This document shows, one piece after another, positions 13,177 to 13,875 of a DNA stretch of 13,875 bases. Origin of the DNA: an uncultured Acidimicrobiaceae bacterium (lineage in GTDB: Bacteria > Actinomycetota > Acidimicrobiia > Acidimicrobiales > Ilumatobacteraceae); NCBI GenBank assembly GCA_903919215.1, contig CAIXHI010000311.1, positions 1-13,875 of the forward strand, written 5' to 3'. Each line of letters opens with the position of its first letter. Within the stretch, counting starts at the first letter, position 1. The notes below the pieces were generated by a model. The model made no database searches and was not told the DNA's origin. It worked only from the letters and a program-made list of their open reading frames with translations. Position numbers and translations under genes: made by a program.

Positions 13177-13875
13177 GATGCCACCGCATCGCGTTGGTAC
13201 AGGACCCGGTTGCAGAGATCGGCGTAGCGCTCGGCCACCGCTGCCCAGCTCAACATCGGGGCCAGACGACGAGCCTCGGCGGTCATCGATCCCAGCAACC
13301 CTGGTTGGGTGAGCACCAACCGCAGTGCGGTTGCCAGAGCGAGGGGATCGCGGTGAGGAACGACCATCCCAGCACCGGTCTGCAGCATCTCGCGGGCGTG
13401 CGGGAACTCCGTCGCGATAACGGGTCGGCCGGCTGCGATCGCGTCCACCAACACACCCGAGGTCACCTGGTCGAGCGAGTCGTACGGCAGCACGATGAGC
13501 TTCGCCGAGGCCACGAAGCGAGTGAGTTGCGGAACATCGCGATACGTGTCATCGAACGTCACGGAGTTGCCGATGCCATGCGACCAGCAACGCCGAATCA
13601 GCGAGTGGCGGTACTCGTCGCCGTCGCGGGCGAACACCTTCGGATGCGTGACACCGGCGATCGTGTAGCGCGGTTGCGATGGGAGGTCGCGCAACAGCGC
13701 TAGCGCGTCGATCACGTGCTCGATTCCCTTACCTGGACCGAGTAGACCCCAGGTGAGCAGCTCCGGCTGAGCCAGACCGATCAGCGGCGGGTCGCCCTCG
13801 GGCCGCGGCAGCGCCGCACCGTGGGGGATCACGGCCACCGTGGATGGATCAACGACGTAGAGATTGAGCAGACGG
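13173..13875 (-). CDS. GT4-type glycosyltransferase (C-terminal part; 5' end outside window)
   Basis: About 234 codons are present and the frame is open to the right edge. The visible part is the C-terminal GT-B Rossmann domain: VAVIPHGAAL, then LLTWGLLGPGKGIEHVIDAL (the usual G-x-GKG-x-E donor-binding segment), YTIAGVTHP, VTFDDTYRDVPQLTRFVASA, IVLPYDSLDQVTSGVLVDAI and GRPVIATEFPHAREML. This is a retaining GT4-type enzyme transferring a sugar from a nucleotide donor. Asp replaces the first Glu of the classical EX7E motif (VDAIAAGRPVIATE), a change that could be normal for this branch. The gene is coupled to the toroid gene by a GTGA overlap, and so to GH130, suggesting one glycan-building or remodelling unit. 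Donor and acceptor are unknown. Confidence 0.88.
   Translation of the reverse strand, partial: RLLNLYVVDPSTVAVIPHGAALPRPEGDPPLIGLAQPELLTWGLLGPGKGIEHVIDALALLRDLPSQPRYTIAGVTHPKVFARDGDEYRHSLIRRCWSHGIGNSVTFDDTYRDVPQLTRFVASAKLIVLPYDSLDQVTSGVLVDAIAAGRPVIATEFPHAREMLQTGAGMVVPHRDPLALATALRLVLTQPGLLGSMTAEARRLAPMLSWAAVAERYADLCNRVLYQRDAVAS

Noticed and set aside
11930..13703. Several long plus-strand frames opposite the GH130, toroid and glycosyltransferase genes
   Set aside because: The minus-strand genes carry family motifs and coupled overlaps. The plus-strand readings are Arg/Ala/Pro-rich without domains and overlap one another.

Overview
The window is high-GC DNA with actinobacterial character. It has GTG and ATG starts, many 1-4 nt start/stop overlaps, a DevR/DosR-type response regulator and an ethylmalonyl-CoA-type B12 mutase. 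My best guess is a member of the Acidimicrobiia (Ilumatobacter-like). That placement rests on gene content and style and has not been tested by phylogeny. Thirteen protein genes can be supported, two of them cut by the window edges. I saw no rRNA, tRNA, CRISPR array, insertion sequence or phage gene. No gap between genes exceeds about 200 bp.

Layout. (1) 1-3970, plus strand: a tight five-gene run. It holds the C-terminal half of an ethylmalonyl-CoA mutase-like protein, a RetSat/CrtI-like FAD oxidoreductase, a small MTH1187/YkoF-like protein, a minimal YheO-type helix-turn-helix protein and a HAD hydrolase. (2) 3964-4157: a convergent junction filled with nested inverted and tandem GTGCGAGTG repeats. 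(3) 4152-5626, minus strand: pantothenate kinase coaA, with a lipoprotein gene coupled to its stop codon. (4) 5651-6835, plus strand: an M.TaqI-like adenine methyltransferase. It diverges from coaA with only 24 bp between the two start codons. (5) 6836-7037: a second convergent junction carrying two identical 58-bp repeats. (6) 7038-8892, minus strand: a SEC-C-tagged methionine aminopeptidase, then a TesB-like thioesterase. (7) 8973-9629, plus strand: a DevR-like response regulator. It meets a PAS histidine kinase (9636-10637, minus) tail to tail with 6 bp between them. (8) 10700-13875, minus strand: GH130 protein, alpha/alpha-toroid protein and GT4 glycosyltransferase, with the start/stop codons of each pair overlapping.

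How the genes may work together. The GT4, toroid and GH130 genes look like one translationally coupled glycan unit. The histidine kinase lies 62 nt downstream of it, so polymer metabolism and a two-component signal may be co-expressed. The DevR-like regulator is the obvious partner of the kinase, although the genes converge instead of forming the usual devR-devS operon. The first operon mixes acyl-CoA (B12) metabolism, a redox enzyme and small regulatory or binding proteins, and its shared purpose is not evident.

The signals I consider most worth following are the structured repeats at the convergent junctions, the back-to-back promoter between coaA and the methyltransferase, and the GT4-toroid-GH130-kinase cluster.
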